From the NCBI GenBank assembly GCA_042408595.1, contig JBHOQX010000041.1:32508-96507 (forward strand): a stretch of DNA of 64,000 bases. Direction: 5' to 3'. Origin of the DNA: JBHOQX01 sp042408595 (GTDB lineage Bacteria; Chloroflexota; Chloroflexia; Chloroflexales; Roseiflexaceae). The position numbers and the translations under genes are program-made. Under the pieces are notes generated by a model. The model ran no database searches. It was not told the DNA's origin and worked only from the letters and a program-made list of their open reading frames with translations. Below, one piece after another: positions 17,206 to 25,279 of the stretch (its first letter is position 1; every line of letters starts with the position of its first letter).

Positions 17206-17865
17206 GTGAATACCTCGAAAAGATTCGTCTTTACCTGGTCACTTATTCCGATTGGTCTGCTATTGTCAGGGCAGTGGGGACTCTTCGTGTGGCTCTTCCC
17301 ATCCCTCGCCGCGATGGATCCAGGATTACGCTACGGGGTTGTGACCTTACTCCATTTCATCTTGATAGCGATAGCACTCTGGCTGGAGCGGGGTCACTGG
17401 GATGATTTCTTCCTCACCCACCGAAATCTGAATCTGGCTCTGCGCAATAGCTTATGGATAGGCGTGGCTTTCGTGCCCATTGGCTGGCTCTATGCCCAAT
17501 GGCGTCTCGGCGGCGTCTATTGGCTCCCCTGGCATGATTGGCTTTTCACGTTTCTCGCCGCGCTGATACCGGCAGGGTTACAGGAAGAGCTAGCGTATCG
17601 CGGCTTTCTCCTTGGTCTGACACAGCGCTGGAGGTTCTCGCCGGCGTGGGCCATATTGCTTGTGGGGCTGCTATTTGGGCCACTGCATCACAACCGTTAC
17701 CTCTGGCGTGGCGATTTTCTTACACTGGCCATAGTGACGACCTTCGGCTTTGTCGCAGCTTGGCTAACGTTGAAAAGGCGAAATGTGGCGGGGGCGATTA
17801 TTGGACATACGGCGATGAATTTCCTGATCTTTCTTTTCATCGGCGGAAAGGTGACAACACTGTGA
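17206..17865 (+). CDS. CPBP family intramembrane metalloprotease
   Basis: This polytopic membrane protein of about 219 residues has the three CPBP (CAAX protease and bacteriocin-processing) motifs: EELAYRG (Glu127, Glu128, Arg132), FGPLHH (His161 region) and HTAMNF near residue 206. Members cleave within membranes or act in bacteriocin immunity and export. GTG at 17206 is preferred, because the earlier ATG at 17101 reads through the transposase flank, but the start is uncertain. GC content is visibly lower than in neighbouring genes and the context is a broken IS, so horizontal arrival is likely. Confidence 0.75.
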   Translation: MNTSKRFVFTWSLIPIGLLLSGQWGLFVWLFPSLAAMDPGLRYGVVTLLHFILIAIALWLERGHWDDFFLTHRNLNLALRNSLWIGVAFVPIGWLYAQWRLGGVYWLPWHDWLFTFLAALIPAGLQEELAYRGFLLGLTQRWRFSPAWAILLVGLLFGPLHHNRYLWRGDFLTLAIVTTFGFVAAWLTLKRRNVAGAIIGHTAMNFLIFLFIGGKVTTL

Positions 17866-18113
17866 TTGAGATAACCGCTAGATCGCTCGCCGAACATCCG
17901 CTGCAGTCGAACCGCCTCCGCTGGCGCTGCGGCGGACGGCTGCGCTGGTATGTGCAGTGGCAACACCGCTTCGAAGGCATGAGGACGGGCCCAGCGCTCC
18001 ACCGCCCGAACGTTCACCATGCGGCATCTAGCCACGACCGCGTTGTAGAGCATCGTCAGACCTGCCGCGTCTGGACATGCGCAACCGGATACGCGCCACA
18101 AGACGTGGCAGGT

Positions 18114-19232
18114 CTACAAAGCAAGATACTCTGCCACCAGCGGCGCGAGCCGCCGCGAGGCGCGGTTCGCCTCGTAGAGATGGCCGCGCAGCGAGTGGGT
18201 GTAGCCGATGAAGTAGAGCCCGGGAAAGGCGGTGCGCGCGCCCGACGGAAACGCCGGCTCGCCCCGCGCGTCGAGCGCGCCGGGGACGTGGAGCAGCCCC
18301 GGCAGCCCGCTGCGGTAGCCGGTCGCGGCGATGATCACGTCGAACGCTCCCTCGCTGCCGTCGGCGAAGACGGCGCCCTCCGGCGTCAGCCGCGTCACCG
18401 CTGGGCGCAGCGCCAGCGCGCCGCGTTTCAGCGCGGCAACAAACCCCATGTCGATCACCGGAACCGACGATGTCGCATACGGCAACCAGGCCGGCGCGGG
18501 CATCCCGTAGCGCGTCAGGTCGCCCAGCACGGCACGGGCGGTCAGCCGTCCCAAACGGTCGGCCAGCCCGGTGGGAAGCCTGCTCAGGAGCATGCCAGTC
18601 CGCTGCACCGGCACCCCGAATGGATCGCGCGGCACGACCGGCGGCGGCGTGCGGATGGCGACGGCGACCGCCGCGCCGTGCTCTGCCAAGTCGGCGGCGA
18701 TCTCCGCGCCGCTGTTGCCCAGCCCGACGACCAGCGCCCGTTTGCCAGCGTATTCCTCAGGGTTGCGGTATTCATGTGAATGCAATAGAGCGCCATGGTA
18801 CAGTTCGCGGCCCGGCCAGGCCGGAAGCACCGGCTCATGGTACTGCCCGGTTGCGATGACCACGGCCCGGGCGCGCCAGGGTCCACAGTCGCTCTCCACC
18901 AGCCAGCGCCCGCCCTCGCAGGGGCGGATGGCCCGCGCCGCGCACCCGGCGATGATTTTCAGGTCGAAGTGGCGGGCGTAGTCGCACAAATAAGCGGCAT
19001 AGCGGTCGCGGGGCATGTAGCGCGGCTCGTTGGCGGGGATGGGGTAATGCGCCAGGCCGGAGAGCTCACGGACGGTATGGAGGCGCAGCCGGTCGTAGCG
19101 GCGCTCCCACGTCCCGCCGATGCGACTGTCGCGGTCGAGCAGCACAGGGTCGAGCCCGGCCTTCCGCATCGCACCAGCGGCGGAAAGCCCTGCTGCCCCG
19201 GCGCCGACTATCATAATCGCGACATCGGGCAT
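18114..19232 (-). CDS. FAD/NAD(P)-dependent oxidoreductase, flavin-containing monooxygenase-like
   Basis: The 372-residue flavoprotein starts MPDVAIMIVGAGAAGLS, an FAD dinucleotide-binding GxGxxG. The second nucleotide fold is VVGLGNSGAEIA for NADPH. Between them, YHGALLHSHEY fits the FMO-type F/YxGxxxHxxxY signature. The C-terminal ATG motif VIIAATGYRSGLP is also intact. The family includes N- and S-monooxygenases and CzcO/TrkA-like proteins of unknown substrate. It stands alone; a 247-bp gap to the CPBP gene holds no clear gene. Confidence 0.82.
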   Translation of the reverse strand: MPDVAIMIVGAGAAGLSAAGAMRKAGLDPVLLDRDSRIGGTWERRYDRLRLHTVRELSGLAHYPIPANEPRYMPRDRYAAYLCDYARHFDLKIIAGCAARAIRPCEGGRWLVESDCGPWRARAVVIATGQYHEPVLPAWPGRELYHGALLHSHEYRNPEEYAGKRALVVGLGNSGAEIAADLAEHGAAVAVAIRTPPPVVPRDPFGVPVQRTGMLLSRLPTGLADRLGRLTARAVLGDLTRYGMPAPAWLPYATSSVPVIDMGFVAALKRGALALRPAVTRLTPEGAVFADGSEGAFDVIIAATGYRSGLPGLLHVPGALDARGEPAFPSGARTAFPGLYFIGYTHSLRGHLYEANRASRRLAPLVAEYLAL

Positions 19233-19344
19233 GGCGCATCCGTTCAGGGAGGTTGGCCAGCGCGCAAGCGTGTCGACCACCGATTCAAGCGCCGTCGCAG
19301 CGATGCCAGGGCACATCGCACGCACCGCGACGCCGCGCAGCGCG

Positions 19345-20106
19345 CTACTCGACGGTGATCTCCGCCACCGATGGGACAACGTGTGTCGGGCGGTAGGTGT
19401 AGCGGGCGACGTCTTCGGCGCGGGTGACGCCGGTCAGCACCAGGATCGTCTCCAGGCCGCTCTCGATCCCGCCGATGATATCGGTGTCCATCCGGTCGCC
19501 GACCATCACCGACGACTCGGAGTGCGCGCCGAGCGTGCGCAGGGCGTTGCGGATCATCAGCGGGTTCGGCTTGCCGATGAAGTACGGCTGCACCCCGGTC
19601 GCTGCAGCGATCAGGGCCGCCACCGCGCCGCAGGCCGGCACCAAGCCGCCCTCGCCAGGGCCAGAGACGTCGCGGTTGGTCGCGATGAAGCGCGCCCCGG
19701 CCGCCACAAAGCGCATCGCCTGCGTGATGCGCTCGAAGCTGTAGGCCGTCGTCTCCCCGAGCACAACGTACTCCGGCGACTGGTCGGTGATGATGTACCC
19801 TGCGTCGTGCAGAGCGGTCGTCAGGCCGCTCTCGCCGATCACGTAGGCCGAGCCGCCGGGATGCTGCTTCTGCAGAAACTGGGCGGTCGCCATCGCCGAG
19901 GTGAAGATCGCGTCGCTCGGCAGGTCCAGCCCGATGCGCTGGAGGCGAACACTCAGGTCGCGCGGCGTGTAGAGCGAATTGTTGGTCAGGACGAGAAAGC
20001 CGGCGCCCGCCGCGCGCAGCCGCCGCAGGAACTCGTTGGCACCGGGGATCGGCTGCGAGCCGAACACCAGCACGCCATCCATATCGATCAGGTAGCTCTT
20101 GGGCAT
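19345..20106 (-). CDS. HAD-IIA family hydrolase (NagD/phosphoglycolate phosphatase-like)
   Basis: This 253-residue haloacid dehalogenase phosphatase has catalytic motif I LIDMDGVLVFG (DxDG), motif II FLVLTNNS, motif III Lys within YFIGKPNPL, and motif IV VMVGDRMDTDI. The large C2-type cap between motifs II and III assigns it to subclass IIA, along with NagD and p-nitrophenyl phosphatase-like proteins. It lies downstream of the two glgC-type genes on the same strand; the separating repeat tract leaves co-transcription uncertain. Confidence 0.88.
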   Translation of the reverse strand: MPKSYLIDMDGVLVFGSQPIPGANEFLRRLRAAGAGFLVLTNNSLYTPRDLSVRLQRIGLDLPSDAIFTSAMATAQFLQKQHPGGSAYVIGESGLTTALHDAGYIITDQSPEYVVLGETTAYSFERITQAMRFVAAGARFIATNRDVSGPGEGGLVPACGAVAALIAAATGVQPYFIGKPNPLMIRNALRTLGAHSESSVMVGDRMDTDIIGGIESGLETILVLTGVTRAEDVARYTYRPTHVVPSVAEITVE

Positions 20107-20112
20107 GGTTTT

Positions 20113-20310
20113 TGAAGCAGGGCGAAGGATGCAGGACGGTGGACAAAGGACGAAAGCGGGCCTGGGCCAGGATCAAAGTCGTACCACATCGGTATGACCG
20201 CCGTTGCTCCTGCGTCCTTCGTCGTTCGTCGGTGGACGGTGGACATAGACGACGGATAGCAGTCACCCTGTCACCTGGTCATCGTGTCATCGTATCACCC
20301 TGTCACGGCC
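20113..20310. repeat. Large inverted heptad element between the HAD and glgC-like genes
   Basis: Left and right arms are imperfect complements: GAAGGATGCAGGA near 20124 and TCCTGCGTCCTTC near 20208. The core 20148-20185 is related to 50824-50859 (about 28 of 36 aligned bases, ending in GTCGTACC in both). Right of the arms, heptads and octads such as GTCGGTG, GACGGTG, GGTCATC and CTGTCACC continue to the glgC-like stop region. Confidence 0.75.
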
Positions 20311-21558
20311 TCACCGCGTCACCGTCCGCCCGCTCGGCACGATCCCCTTGCTGCCGAAGCTCTTGCCGCTGGCGCGCGGGGCGACGACCACGTTGCGCCC
20401 GAGGCGCGCCCCGGGCGGCACCTCGACCCGCCGCCCCAGCAGCGTCAGGCCGGTGTTAAGAAGCTCTGGGTTCGACGGATTCGGCGTGTTGTCGTCGCCA
20501 TCTCCGACCACCGCCTTCTCCCCGATCACGCACTGCTTGTCGACGATCGCCCGGTCCACCACCGCCCCCGGCTCGACCACCGTGTCGGTCAACAGGATCG
20601 AGTCGCGCACCACGGCCCCCTCAGCAACCACCACCCCCGGCGCGATCACCGAGCGTGTGACCTCGCCGTAGATCCGCGCGCCGTCGCACAGCAGGTTGCC
20701 CTCGGCCCGCGCCCCCGTGCCGATCAGCACCGCCGGCCGCATCTCGCTCTGGGTATGGATGACCCAGTCCGGCTCGTACAGATCGAGGGCCGGCGTCTCC
20801 ACCAGCAAGGCCATGTTCGCCTCATAATACGCCTGCACCGTGCCGACATTCGCCCAATAGCCCTGGAAATGGAACGACGCCACCTCCGTCTGCCGCACCA
20901 GCCGCGGCATGATCTCGCGCCCGATATTGGCTTCCGTGCCGCCGGCCAGCACCTCGAGCAGAAAGCTCTTGCGGAAGGCGTAGACACCCATCGAAGCCAG
21001 GCTGAAGCGGGCGCGGCGCGGCTTCTCCTCGAAGCTGGTCACCGTGCCATCGGCATCCAGCCCGACAATGCCGTAGCGATTGGCGTCGTGCGGGCTGACC
21101 GAATGGACCGCCAGGGTCACATCCACGCCGCGCTGCTCATGGAGCCGCAGCATCGGCCGGTAGTCCATCTTGTAGATATGGTCGCCGGAGAGCACCAGCA
21201 CGGTATCCTCCGGCTGGTCGGACATCCAGTCGAGGTTGGCTCGCAGCGCGTCGGCGCTGCCGCGCTGCCACTCCGCGCCAGACTGGCTGACATACGGCTG
21301 GAGTAAGTGGACACCGCCGATCGACCGGTCGAGGTCCCACGGCTTGCCGATGCCGATATGCTGCTGAAGCGAGCGCGGCTGGTATTGTGTGAGCACGCCG
21401 ACGTTGTAGATGCCGGAATTGACGCAGTTCGAAAGGGTAAAGTCGATGATGCGGTACTTGCCGGCGAACGGCACGGCAGCCTCGGAGCGCTCGGCGGTGA
21501 GGACGCTCAGCTCCGGCCCGGCGCCCCCGGCCAGGATCATGGCGAGTGTGCGCGGCAT
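20311..21558 (-). CDS. Glucose-1-phosphate adenylyltransferase paralogue, likely non-catalytic subunit
   Basis: The 415-residue protein is homologous along its full length to the gene at 21718-22965: FAGKYRIIDFTLSNCVNSGI, LSGDHIYKMDY, and a left-handed beta-helix C-terminus. The pyrophosphorylase signature is altered: ILAGGAGPELSVLT in place of GGxGTRL, and RSEAAVPF in place of RAKPSVPF. The conserved Arg of the first motif and the Arg/Lys of the second are thus lost. By analogy with plant large subunits and Firmicutes GlgD, a regulatory role in a hetero-oligomer is inferred; weak activity is not excluded. ATG 21558 begins MPRTLAMILAGG. Confidence 0.85.
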   Translation of the reverse strand: MPRTLAMILAGGAGPELSVLTAERSEAAVPFAGKYRIIDFTLSNCVNSGIYNVGVLTQYQPRSLQQHIGIGKPWDLDRSIGGVHLLQPYVSQSGAEWQRGSADALRANLDWMSDQPEDTVLVLSGDHIYKMDYRPMLRLHEQRGVDVTLAVHSVSPHDANRYGIVGLDADGTVTSFEEKPRRARFSLASMGVYAFRKSFLLEVLAGGTEANIGREIMPRLVRQTEVASFHFQGYWANVGTVQAYYEANMALLVETPALDLYEPDWVIHTQSEMRPAVLIGTGARAEGNLLCDGARIYGEVTRSVIAPGVVVAEGAVVRDSILLTDTVVEPGAVVDRAIVDKQCVIGEKAVVGDGDDNTPNPSNPELLNTGLTLLGRRVEVPPGARLGRNVVVAPRASGKSFGSKGIVPSGRTVTR

Positions 21559-21574
21559 AACTCACCCACTTTCG

Positions 21575-21717
21575 ATGCAACGTTCAGAGTGCAACGTGCA
21601 GAGTTGCGTTCTGTTGGCATCCGCGCCCCGCATCTCCGCCTTCCATGAGGACAACGTTCAGGGTGCGCCTTCCCCTAACCTTTGCACTCCAAACGCCGCG
21701 CTCCGAACGCTGCGCTC
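21575..21717. repeat. Repeat-rich gap between the two glgC paralogues
   Basis: It contains recurring words such as CAACGTTCAGAGTG, CAACGTGCAGAG and CAACGTTCAGGGTG, followed by GCACTCCAAACGCCGCGCTC. They are related to each other in direct orientation. No ORF or clear terminator is seen. Confidence 0.6.
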
Positions 21718-22965
21718 TCAGATCGTCTCCCCCGACGGCACCTCGTTCGCCGGGAAGGCGTCCTCCTCGCGGTCGGCGTTGATCACGACGTTGCGGCCGA
21801 TCCGCAGGCCGGGCGGAATCCGGGCGCCCTTGCCGACGACGGTGATGCCGGTGTTGATCTTGTCCGGCTCCAGCTTGTTCGGCGTGTCGTCGCTGCCGCA
21901 GCCGAGCTGCACCCCCGCGCCGACCGTCACGTTCTTGTCCACGATCACCCGGTCCAGCACCGCGCCGGGGCCGATCCATGCGTCGTTCATCACCACGCTG
22001 TCGCGCACGATCGCACCAGGCGAGACAAACACCCCCGGCGAGAGCACCGCATGCTCGACCCGGCCGCGGACGACGCACCCGTTGCAGATCATGCTCTGCG
22101 CCACGCGCGCCTGTGGGCTGATCTTGGCCGGCGGGCGCTCTTCGCTGCGCGTGCGGATGACCCAGTTCGGATCGTAGAGGTTGAGCGAGTTGTCGGGGTT
22201 GAGCAGATCCATGCTCGTCTCCCAGTACGACTGGATCGTCCCGACATCGACCCAATAGCCATCGAACGGGTAGGCCATCACCCGGTCGTTGCCGACCATC
22301 GCCGGGATGACATCCTTGCCGAAATCGACCCGCGAGCCGCCCGCGCCGTTCGAGAGCCGCGCCCGCAGCACCTCGACCGAGAAGACGTAGATGCCCATGC
22401 TGGCCAGCGTGCCCTTGTCGCGGTTCTTCGGCTTCTCGGTGAACTCGACCACCTCCATCGCTTGGTTGGTCGTCATGATCCCGAAGCGATGCGTCTCCTC
22501 CAGCGGCACGTGCATGACGCCGACGGTCAGATCGGCGCGGTGCCGCTGGTGGTACTCGATCATCGCGCTGTAGTCCATCTTGTAGATATGATCGCCGGAG
22601 AGGATGAGCGCGAGATCGGCGCGGGTCTCCTGCAAGTAGCTCAGGTTCTGGTAAACGGCGTCGGCCGTACCCTTGTACCAGCTTTCGTCGCGGCGGCCCT
22701 GGTAGGGCTGGAGCAGGCGGACGCCGCCACGGTTCCGATCGAGGTCCCACGGCTTGCCATTGCCGATGTGGTCGTTCAGCGAGTGCGGCCGGTACTGGGT
22801 GAGGATGGCGACGTTGAAAATGCCGGAGTTGACACAATTGGAAAGCGTGAAGTCGATGATGCGAAACTTGCCGGCGAACGGCACCGAGGGCTTGGCACGC
22901 TTTTCGGACAGCACGCTCAGGCGCGTTCCCTCGCCCCCGGCCATGATCATGGCGACGACTCGCAC
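21718..22965 (-). CDS. glgC: Glucose-1-phosphate adenylyltransferase (ADP-glucose pyrophosphorylase)
   Basis: It makes ADP-glucose for glycogen synthesis from ATP and glucose 1-phosphate. The nucleotidyl-transfer motif MIMAGGEGTRLSVLS and the following RAKPSVPFAGKFRIIDF are intact, as are the catalytic-Asp loop LSGDHIYKMDY and VVEFTEKP. The C-terminal hexapeptide helix covers about the last 130 residues. GTG at 22965 is chosen because GGAGG sits 5 nt upstream; this gives 415 residues, equal to the downstream paralogue. A strong sigma-70-like promoter precedes it at 23046-23074. Confidence 0.93.
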   Translation of the reverse strand: MRVVAMIMAGGEGTRLSVLSEKRAKPSVPFAGKFRIIDFTLSNCVNSGIFNVAILTQYRPHSLNDHIGNGKPWDLDRNRGGVRLLQPYQGRRDESWYKGTADAVYQNLSYLQETRADLALILSGDHIYKMDYSAMIEYHQRHRADLTVGVMHVPLEETHRFGIMTTNQAMEVVEFTEKPKNRDKGTLASMGIYVFSVEVLRARLSNGAGGSRVDFGKDVIPAMVGNDRVMAYPFDGYWVDVGTIQSYWETSMDLLNPDNSLNLYDPNWVIRTRSEERPPAKISPQARVAQSMICNGCVVRGRVEHAVLSPGVFVSPGAIVRDSVVMNDAWIGPGAVLDRVIVDKNVTVGAGVQLGCGSDDTPNKLEPDKINTGITVVGKGARIPPGLRIGRNVVINADREEDAFPANEVPSGETI

Positions 22966-23045
22966 GGAGACCTCCACAGCTTCAGCGGGCGCGGAGTAGG
23001 CGACCACGGCGCGGCCTGGACAGGTTGAGCATCAGACGTGGCTTC

Positions 23046-23074
23046 ACTATACCATATGGTGCGGTGGCTGTCAC
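23046..23074 (-). promoter_or_regulatory. Sigma-70-type promoter for glgC
   Basis: On the minus strand, GTGACA (-35, 5 of 6) is followed after exactly 17 bp by TATAGT (-10, 5 of 6). Transcription would start near 23039, giving a leader of about 75 nt before the GTG at 22965. Confidence 0.72.
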
Positions 23075-23090
23075 CTGTCTGGCCAGAACG

Positions 23091-23117
23091 AAAAAACGGA
23101 ACCCCGTGTGGGGTTCC
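23091..23117 (-). terminator. Intrinsic terminator after tRNA-Val
   Basis: On the minus strand a perfect 8-bp stem (GGAACCCC/GGGGTTCC) with a 4-nt loop is followed by GTTTTTT. It ends the tRNA-Val transcript upstream of the glgC promoter. Confidence 0.88.
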
Positions 23118-23128
23118 GCTCTTCAGCC

Positions 23129-23205
23129 TGGTGGGCGATACTGGACTCGAACCAGTGACCTCATCGGTGTGAACGATGCGCTCTAGCCAGCTGAGCTAAT
23201 CGCCC
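23129..23205 (-). tRNA. tRNA-Val (anticodon CAC)
   Basis: The minus strand folds into a full cloverleaf: acceptor GGGCGAT/ATCGCCC, D arm GCTC/GAGC, anticodon stem CATCG/CGATG around loop TTCACAC, and T arm with GGTTCGAGTCC. Discriminator A and an encoded CCA end are present. It has its own promoter (23217-23245) and terminator. Confidence 0.96.
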
Positions 23206-23216
23206 GTGCGCCGCTC

Positions 23217-23245
23217 AGTATAGCACAGACGCGGCGATCCGCCAA
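23217..23245 (-). promoter_or_regulatory. Promoter of tRNA-Val
   Basis: TTGGCG (4 of 6) and TATACT (5 of 6) are separated by exactly 17 bp on the minus strand, 11 bp before the tRNA 5' end. It sits between rpmG and the tRNA gene. Confidence 0.7.
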
Positions 23246-23252
23246 ACGCGGC

Positions 23253-23417
23253 CTACTTGGTCTCACGATACAGGACGTGCTTGCGAAGGATCGGGTCGTA
23301 GCGGCGCAGCTCCAGCCGGCTCGGGTCGTTCTTGCGATTCTTCTGGGTGGTGTACGTATGGCCGCTCTCGGTGCTGCGCAGCTTGATGATGATACGGTTG
23401 CCCTTTTTGCTTGCCAT
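23253..23417 (-). CDS. rpmG: 50S ribosomal protein L33
   Basis: This 54-residue ribosomal protein of the large subunit starts MASKKGNRIIIKLRSTE and contains TTQKNRKNDPSRLELRRYDP, the L33 core. It has no cysteines, so it is the zinc-free form. The ATG at 23417 follows AGGGGAA. It has its own promoter at 23473-23501. Confidence 0.96.
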   Translation of the reverse strand: MASKKGNRIIIKLRSTESGHTYTTQKNRKNDPSRLELRRYDPILRKHVLYRETK

Positions 23418-23472
23418 CTGCTGTGTTCCCCTGGACCGTTGCACGCACTGATGCGCTCTGCTCACTGCGCCT

Positions 23473-23501
23473 ATTGTAGCAGCAAATGGCGACGCTGGCA
23501 A
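23473..23501 (-). promoter_or_regulatory. Promoter of rpmG
   Basis: TTGCCA (5 of 6) lies 17 bp before TACAAT (5 of 6) on the minus strand. It starts 5 bp from the divergent moaB promoter, so the two -35 regions almost touch. Confidence 0.72.
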
Positions 23502-23506
23502 GCCTA

Positions 23507-23535
23507 TGGACAGCGCCCGCGCCCCGTGGTACCAT
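23507..23535 (+). promoter_or_regulatory. Promoter of moaB-yidD
   Basis: TGGACA (5 of 6) and TACCAT (4 of 6) are separated by 17 bp on the plus strand, about 28 bp before the moaB start. Confidence 0.55.
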
Positions 23536-23562
23536 ACCTGTGACGGGCACATGGAGGACGGT

Positions 23563-24078
23563 ATGGGCTACGCCGAGCACGAGCGCCGCGCGCAGGAGGA
23601 GACGCCCGGTGTCATCCGTTGCGGTGTGCTGACGATCAGCGACACCCGCGCGCCGGAGACCGACACCAGCGGCGCGGCGATCCGGGCCGCGCTCGAAGGC
23701 GCCGGGCATGCGGTCGCGCAGTACGCGGTGGTGAAGGACGAGCCGGCACAGATCGTCGAGCTGGTGCGCACATTCATCGCCAGCGGCTGCCAGGTGATCA
23801 TCACCAACGGCGGCACCGGCATCGCCCGGCGCGACAGCACGTTCGAGGCGATCGACGGGCTGCTGGAGAAGCGCCTGCCCGGGTTCGGCGAGATCTTTCG
23901 CATGCTGTCGTACCAGGACATCGGACCGGCGGCCATGCTCTCGCGGGCGACAGCCGGGGTCTGCGCGGGGGCGCTGATCTTCTGCCTGCCCGGCTCGCCC
24001 GGCGCGGTGCGACTGGCGCTGGATAAACTCATCGTGCCGGAGCTGCGGCACCTGGTGTGGGAGACGATCCGTCAATGA
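23563..24078 (+). CDS. moaB: Molybdenum cofactor biosynthesis protein, MoaB/MogA family
   Basis: This 171-residue molybdopterin-binding protein is of the type that adenylylates molybdopterin in Moco synthesis. Motifs VLTISDTRAPETDTSG, IITNGGTGIARRD and LPGSPGAVRLALDKL are characteristic; MLSYQDIGPAAMLSRATAGV is the middle helix region. ATG at 23563 has GGAGG 5 nt upstream; ATG at 23551 lacks one. Its stop overlaps the yidD start by ATGA. No other Moco genes are nearby. MoaB in some bacteria is inactive, so the exact biochemical role is inferred. Confidence 0.9.
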   Translation: MGYAEHERRAQEETPGVIRCGVLTISDTRAPETDTSGAAIRAALEGAGHAVAQYAVVKDEPAQIVELVRTFIASGCQVIITNGGTGIARRDSTFEAIDGLLEKRLPGFGEIFRMLSYQDIGPAAMLSRATAGVCAGALIFCLPGSPGAVRLALDKLIVPELRHLVWETIRQ

Positions 24079-24302
24079 GCGCCAAACAGATCATCAACTG
24101 GCCGTTTCTGCTGCTCATCCGCGGCTACCAACTGTTTATCCGCCCCGCCCTGCCGCCGAGCTGTATCTACACGCCCGGCTGCTCGACGTACATGTACCAG
24201 GCGATCGAGAAATACGGCCTGTTCAAGGGCGGCTGGCTTGGCCTCAAGCGCCTGGCGCGCTGCCATCCGTGGGGCCGGGGCGGGTATGACCCCCTCTCTT
24301 GA
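24075..24302 (+). CDS. yidD: Membrane protein insertion efficiency factor YidD
   Basis: This 75-residue protein has the whole YidD signature: LLIRGYQLFIRPALPPSC, then YTPGCSTYMYQAIEKYG, then GLKRLARCHPWGRGGYDP with the conserved cysteines. YidD sits at the membrane and assists YidC-dependent insertion. In many genomes it lies in the rpmH-rnpA-yidC cluster; here it is translationally coupled to moaB through ATGA, an unusual location. Confidence 0.95.
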   Translation: MSAKQIINWPFLLLIRGYQLFIRPALPPSCIYTPGCSTYMYQAIEKYGLFKGGWLGLKRLARCHPWGRGGYDPLS

Positions 24303-24309
24303 GTTGCCA

Positions 24310-24358
24310 TTGACGAACGATCCAAGCTTTCGTCCTTCGTCTTTCGTCCGGAGCGTTC
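24310..24358. repeat. Heptad tract between yidD and the phosphoesterase gene
   Basis: Words GACGAAC, GTCCTTC, GTCTTTC and GTCCGGA occur in 7-bp phase. It lies between convergent genes. No hairpin with a T tract was found. Confidence 0.65.
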
Positions 24359-24360
24359 CG

Positions 24361-25197
24361 TCATGTCGCCTTTGCCAGATAATCCCACACCGCCTCTTCG
24401 ACGGTGAGCGCGCCAGCCAGCACCGGCTCGCGATAGCGTTCGATGAAGCGAAACAGGCGCGGCCGAGCGGTGCAAAACTCATCGTAGAGCAGGGGAGCAA
24501 TCGGCCCGCTGTCGGTGAGAAAGCCGCTGGCGTGGTAATCGCGCGCGGTGCAGAGCCGGTCGTACGACACACGCTGGAGCGCGGCGCACCAGCGGCCATC
24601 GCCCCACTGAAGCCGGGCATAGCAGGCGCGCACATCGCCGTCGAACGGCAGCCCGACCGCCCCGGCGTTCACCACCAGCGTTCCGTCCACTGAGCGGATG
24701 AGCGGACGGTGCGTATGCCCGCAGCAGAAGACCGCCGGCGCGGGCGCGATCTGCTCCCGCAGCGTCGCATCCGGCGTCTCGGTCAGGATGTTGTCGCGGT
24801 TACCGCGCATCGAGGCGTGGACGACTCGCACTTCGCCGCCGTCTGGCCCTTCCAGACGGACGACCTCCGGCATCTCCGCCGTGACCCACAGCGCCGGCCC
24901 GAGTTGGCGCACCGTCCAGCGCACATTCTCGCGCACCGCCCCTTCCAGCCCGGGGCGGCTGGACGGATCGCGCGCCACGTCGAGGACATAGTCCTCATGG
25001 TTGCCGCGCAGCACTCGCCAGCCATCGCGCTCGCGGCGCTCCAGCACGAAGGCCAGGCACGCCGGCGAGCACGGCCCGCGGTTGATGATATCCCCGGTGA
25101 CGACTGTGATATCTGGCTGCCAGCGCGCCACATCGGCGGCGACCGCCTCCAGCGCGGCGAAGTTGCCGTGGATGTCGCCCAGGACGGCGATCTTCAT
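24361..25197 (-). CDS. Metallophosphoesterase
   Basis: This 278-residue calcineurin-like phosphoesterase carries all metal-binding motifs: GDIHGNF, GDIINRGP, LRGNHEDY, VHASMRGN and CGHTHRP. The domain layout resembles small YfcE/PrpE-like protein or nucleotide phosphatases. ATG at 25197 starts MKIAVLGDIHG. Substrate is unknown. A heptad-like repeat tract precedes it and it is convergent with yidD. Confidence 0.88.
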   Translation of the reverse strand: MKIAVLGDIHGNFAALEAVAADVARWQPDITVVTGDIINRGPCSPACLAFVLERRERDGWRVLRGNHEDYVLDVARDPSSRPGLEGAVRENVRWTVRQLGPALWVTAEMPEVVRLEGPDGGEVRVVHASMRGNRDNILTETPDATLREQIAPAPAVFCCGHTHRPLIRSVDGTLVVNAGAVGLPFDGDVRACYARLQWGDGRWCAALQRVSYDRLCTARDYHASGFLTDSGPIAPLLYDEFCTARPRLFRFIERYREPVLAGALTVEEAVWDYLAKAT

Positions 25198-25279
25198 GCG
25201 CACGATGAATAGCGAACGGTATATGATGAATGAAAGCGGGAGCGAGTGGTCGTCGGCGCGCAGCACGCAGCATGCTTCG

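Noticed and set aside
17866..18113. Possible transposase C-terminal fragment on the minus strand (AGLTMLYNAVVARCR)
   Set aside because: Only a short, weak resemblance to ISAs1-type ends; no catalytic motif or inverted repeat supports it.
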